A stretch of DNA of 64,000 nucleotides from Chrysomallon squamiferum (taxonomy: Eukaryota > Mollusca > Gastropoda > Neomphalida > Peltospiridae). The notes under the pieces are model-generated. The model saw only the letters and a program-made list of their open reading frames with translations, did not search any database and was not told where the DNA came from. Of the stretch, positions 61,781-64,000 are shown piece after piece. The DNA lies in assembly GCA_012295275.1 (NCBI GenBank), contig CM022665.1, forward strand, positions 32,004,022 to 32,068,021, written 5' to 3'. How positions within the stretch are numbered: the stretch's first letter is position 1; every line of letters starts with the position of its first letter. Both the position numbers and the translations under genes were made by a program.

Positions 61781-63417
61781 ACGACTGATGAACCTATTGA
61801 GTTAACAGCAGACATGATTCACCACACAGCAGTGGTCTGAGAATGAAGACACTGCTTGCTCTTGTCAGCAACAAAACTGTTAACAAAATTACATTCATCA
61901 CAAGTAAATGGTCTCTTCTCAACATCATAATTTGGAAGAGACACAAATAGCCATACACAGTAATGTGTGCTACAGGTTGTATTTCTTGTTTGGTTTTTTT
62001 AACTTTATACCTGCAGGGAATTTATTTAACCTCAGGTTTTGCTTTGTGGATAAGTTATTTTTATGAGTTTTTTCAGACAGTGATTTAATGGTTTTATTTG
62101 TAAATAGGTTCGGAAGATGTATTGTTTTGTTTTTTATTTGCTAAATAATAAAAGAAATATGAAGATTTGAAAGTAGTTGCTGTCACTAAAAGTGAAATAT
62201 TAAAATAAACATGAAATAATCTATAAATGTCAGTGTGTGTGTGTGTGTGTGTGTGTGTTTCTGTGAGTATGTATCTGTGTGTGGTTGTATCTATGCATGT
62301 ACTTTATGAAAACAAAACTATTAAATTTAAATAATACATTTTAAAAGTCTGAATAGCAATCAATAGATATCTTTTTCTTTATCCTTTCTGGAAATGACAG
62401 ATGTTGACAGAGAGCTATGATTAAGTTACAGGATTTATAAACTTTGATTTATACTGAATAGTAGTATTTTAAGTATTTGTATTTCTCAGTTTATAGTCAA
62501 TAGTAAAACAAGAAATACAAAACAAAGTTAATGACATATAGAAAAAGAAATGAAAAAAAAGAATCAGGTTAATGGAAAAAAGAAAAGAAAAAGGGAAACC
62601 TATTTGTTCCTATGACTGGCATTTTGCAGTTTTTAAACTACTTAAGGCTTTTTGTTATATCACATAAAAATGTAAATGTATCATAGATATTATTAAAAAC
62701 TTGAGATCCATTTCTTTATTAATAAGTTAGTGTTGGATTTCAAAATATTCTGTATCTGTTTTGTATTAGAGAATATTATTCCATGTATAAATTTAATATT
62801 ATGCTATATATAATATTATTCCATACATAAGATATTATTCTATGAATAATATATCATATATAACATAATAGTATTTTATATATGACAGATCAGGAAAATG
62901 TCAGCTGAGACAAAATTTAATATTATTACCAAAATCGCTTAAATATTGTTTTTAAAATTATACACTGTTAGATCATATGATTTCATTTCAGCCATACTTT
63001 TGTGAAAATGATTTACCTTGTTAGCTCTGTTTTTAAAACAGTCTAATTCCTAGTCCCATACAAGATTGAACAAACACACAGTTTCATTTGAAATCAAATT
63101 TCAGTCCAGTCTGCTTTCAGTTAGTTCTCCTATAACATAAGAAGACATTTTTGAAGTAAAACACAGAGAAAATGACAGTGTTCAGTAATTTCTGGCTCAG
63201 TTTCCAAACAGACTGGTGCTGTAATACTGTATCTTAAATTTGTTTCTTATTTTCAATTTAACATACAAAAAAATATGAACGTGTTAATTGATATGTTTTA
63301 ATATTAATTTCCATTAGATGCCAAATATAATTTTTTTATATTTGTGATGTGTTAATGTTTAATGAACTATAATATCAGTTCTCATTAGGTACCAAATGGG
63401 AATTTTGTATAATGTGT
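61781..63417. other. AT-rich DNA with a TG microsatellite
   Basis: Perfect (GT)n at 62233-62258. No gene recognised. Confidence 0.7.
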
Positions 63418-63520
63418 TACTCTCTGGATCTTTCTCACTGAAAGCAATAAGGAATCTTTTATATACACCTTTCCATAAACAAGAGAAAACACGCCAATCT
63501 AACAGGTGTTGTATTGTTTT
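63418..63520 (-). repeat. SINE-A tail and lower body
   Basis: GTTACTCTCTGGATCTTTCT, AAAGCAATAAGGAATCTTTT, ATATACACCTTTCCATAAAC follows the order of the minus copies at 3193-3235 and 15408-15480. The body fades after 63490. Confidence 0.62.
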
Positions 63521-64000
63521 ATGTTTGTTTCTCTCTAGAGAACCATATTGACTCTATTTCAAGAACTTTCACAATTAAGGAAATAATAATTAGTTTATTA
63601 TAATGCAAGAACAAACCACAAATCATGAACCACAAAAAAAAGAAAAAGCTTTCAAAATCTACAAAAGATTTTTAAAATAAGACTGAAAAATAAATTTAAA
63701 AAAAAAAGATAATTAAAAATAGGTAAGTAAATAAATAAATAAATAAATAATATTTAAAAAATCCACTAGTTTGATCCTGACCAAATCTTCTTCTTCAAGA
63801 CCTTCTCATCCATACTTTCAATTAGATCAAGTTTTTAAAAGTAACACATAAAAAATTAACTCTTTTACAGTTTTTTTAAGTCTCAATAGAATTAAAACTT
63901 TGAAGTAAAAAAAAATTCAAAAAAAAAAAAAGCCTAAATTGGGAATGAAAAAAACAACAACAACATTAATGGCTGTAGAGTTCTGAACAAGAGAATAGAG
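63521..64000. other. AT-rich DNA with an AAAT microsatellite
   Basis: AAAT units lie at about 63727-63751 and A-rich runs near 63690-63720 and 63907-63932. No gene. Confidence 0.7.

Overview
This window looks like non-coding DNA from a large animal nuclear genome. I found no gene I could defend: no prokaryotic gene layout, no tRNA or rRNA gene, and no open frame with recognisable protein domains. The DNA is very AT-rich and extremely poor in CpG (about ten CG dinucleotides by eye in the first 5 kb). It is full of microsatellites, tRNA-derived SINE relics and old local tandem duplications. The commonest SINE resembles, from memory, one abundant in mollusc genomes, so I suggest a mollusc or related lophotrochozoan. 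That assignment is inference.

Layout. 1-3.4 kb: relics of one SINE (here 'SINE-A') in both orientations, plus a tandem array built on a motif from its tail. 3.4-9.7 kb: AT-rich DNA with a degenerate trinucleotide repeat (5.73-5.93 kb) and an unclassified GC-richer block (6.06-6.61 kb). 10.0-10.5 kb: a nearly identical, so probably young, tandem duplication. 13.5-13.9 kb: an old tandem array. 15.4-17.1 kb: SINE-A relics and a second SINE ('SINE-B') lying between two 50-bp direct repeats. 18.5-19.0 kb: a possible decayed coding segment. 22.9-24.4 kb: two old tandem dimers of about 150 bp. 26.9-29.0 kb: SINE-A, an array of alternating 83/105-bp units, then a diverged array with 108-168 bp spacing. 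31-37.5 kb: a third SINE type ('SINE-C'), long AT, AAT and TG tracts, and SINE-A copies. 38.6-40.8 kb: three diverged arrays. 45.2-45.8 kb: a 580-bp terminal-inverted-repeat element with TA target duplications, probably a pogo/Tigger-like MITE. 53.6-57 kb: SINE-C, a tandem array, SINE-A and a further tRNA-like relic. 58.2-59.0 kb: a relatively CpG-rich block. 61.5-61.8 kb: a second weak coding-relic candidate. 63.4 kb: a last SINE-A relic.

There is no gene network to describe. The main observations are the density of decayed SINEs, the recurrence of small tandem duplications (period 40-190 bp) at more than a dozen sites, and CpG loss strong enough to suggest past germline methylation of intergenic DNA. 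Almost all open frames of 60-140 codons fall in repeats or have biased, low-complexity composition and are treated as chance.
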